From Kiritimatiellales bacterium (GTDB taxonomy: Bacteria; Verrucomicrobiota; Kiritimatiellia; Kiritimatiellales; Tichowtungiaceae): DNA of 6,188 nt. The position numbers were made by a program, and so were the translations under genes. Within the stretch, counting starts at the first letter, position 1. The number at the start of each line of letters is the position of its first letter. Of this stretch, positions 5,847 to 6,188 are shown in pieces. The stretch covers positions 1-6,188 of the forward strand of contig JAQUXG010000107.1 of NCBI GenBank assembly GCA_028692515.1, given 5' to 3'. The notes under the pieces are model-generated. The model did no database searches. It was given only the letters and a program-made list of their open reading frames with translations, and was not told the origin of the DNA.

Positions 5847-6188
5847 AACGCAGTCGCGTCCCGTTCTTCACCACGATCGCGGTGCTGATCTTTTTTTATC
5901 TGCCTCTGGTTATTCTGTCGGTGAACTCTTTCAACGATTCGCGTTACGGCGGTCCGTGGAACGGGTTTACGTTTCGCTGGTACGTCCGGCTGTTTCACGA
6001 CCAGCAGATCTGGAACGCGCTGAAAAACACGCTGATTATCGCCTCTTCGGCCACGCTGGTTTCCATGGTGGTCGGCACGATGGCCGCCTTTGCGCTGAAC
6101 CGTTACCGCTCGCGCCTCCAACTGGTGCACTATGGCATGATCTACTCGCCTCTGATCGTACCCGATATTCTGATGGGAATGAGTCTGC
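5843..6188 (+). CDS. potC: Spermidine/putrescine-type ABC permease PotC, N-terminal part
   Basis: The first 115 codons; the gene runs off the right edge. ATG at 5843 overlaps the potB stop (ATGA), with a GGGGG ribosome site seven bases upstream. Hydrophobic segments are at about 9-28 (FTTIAVLIFFYLPLVILSVN) and 61-85 (KNTLIIASSATLVSMVVGTMAAFAL), and a third begins near 97. Family features of PotC are visible: SFNDSRYGGPWNGFTFRWYV (29-48), which follows the usual FN-S-W-G-F-T-xxWY order, then NALKNTLIIA (58-67), and PLIVPDILMGMSL (103-115), as in the PotC/PotI PEIVxGxSL region. The EAA loop lies outside the window. It pairs with PotB to form the channel energised by PotA; the binding protein gene is expected downstream. 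Confidence 0.9.
   Translation, partial: MKRSRVPFFTTIAVLIFFYLPLVILSVNSFNDSRYGGPWNGFTFRWYVRLFHDQQIWNALKNTLIIASSATLVSMVVGTMAAFALNRYRSRLQLVHYGMIYSPLIVPDILMGMSL

Noticed and set aside
5795..6130. Minus-strand open frame opposite potB/potC
   Set aside because: It is a shadow of the potB end and potC start; the Arg/Gln/His-rich product has no domain.
1..6188. CRISPR array, tRNA/rRNA genes, insertion sequence or phage genes
   Set aside because: I saw no regularly spaced repeats, no cloverleaf with a CCA-type end, and no transposase or integrase motifs. The only repeats are the two 46-nt copies and the 14-nt tandem.

Overview
The window holds two divergent gene blocks and the start of a third unit. 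Its character (Gram-negative-type exported proteins, TTG starts, an nfeD-floA cluster with a bactofilin-like membrane protein, a secreted FAD-type oxidoreductase, palindromic TTCCAA/TTGGAA repeats) suggests the PVC superphylum, perhaps Kiritimatiellota, Lentisphaerota or a relative. This placement is an inference from gene content; there is no rRNA or marker gene here to prove it.

Layout. (1) Bases 1-152, minus strand: the first 50 codons of an exported protein with a dinucleotide-binding (FAD-type) motif, preceded by a good candidate sigma70 promoter. (2) Bases 153-371: intergenic, with a U-tract hairpin that probably ends the next operon and a 13-nt palindrome. (3) Bases 372-3618, minus strand: a tight four-gene operon read right to left, nfeD, then a beta-helix plus membrane-domain protein, then floA, then a small single-span membrane protein. 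Junctions are an 11-nt overlap and two 3-nt gaps. (4) Bases 3619-3804: divergent intergenic region with a 46-nt near-perfect hairpin repeat and weak promoter candidates. (5) Bases 3805-6188, plus strand: potA, potB and the start of potC, joined by ATGA overlaps, a polyamine-type ABC importer running out of the window (a potD-like binding protein would be expected beyond it).

How the genes work together. FloA scaffolds flotillin-type membrane microdomains, and NfeD proteins are its usual genetic partner. Between them sits a protein that combines a bactofilin-like repeat region, probably outside the cytoplasm, with a multi-span membrane domain, so the operon may encode an envelope-organising assembly. 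The fourth protein occupies the slot that yqfB holds in Bacillus but does not look like it. The pot genes are a separate transport function that merely shares the divergent region.

The most unusual signal is a 46-nt palindromic repeat present twice in the same orientation: once in the divergent leader as a 21-bp hairpin, and once in frame inside the small membrane protein gene. The ends are conserved and the centre varies.
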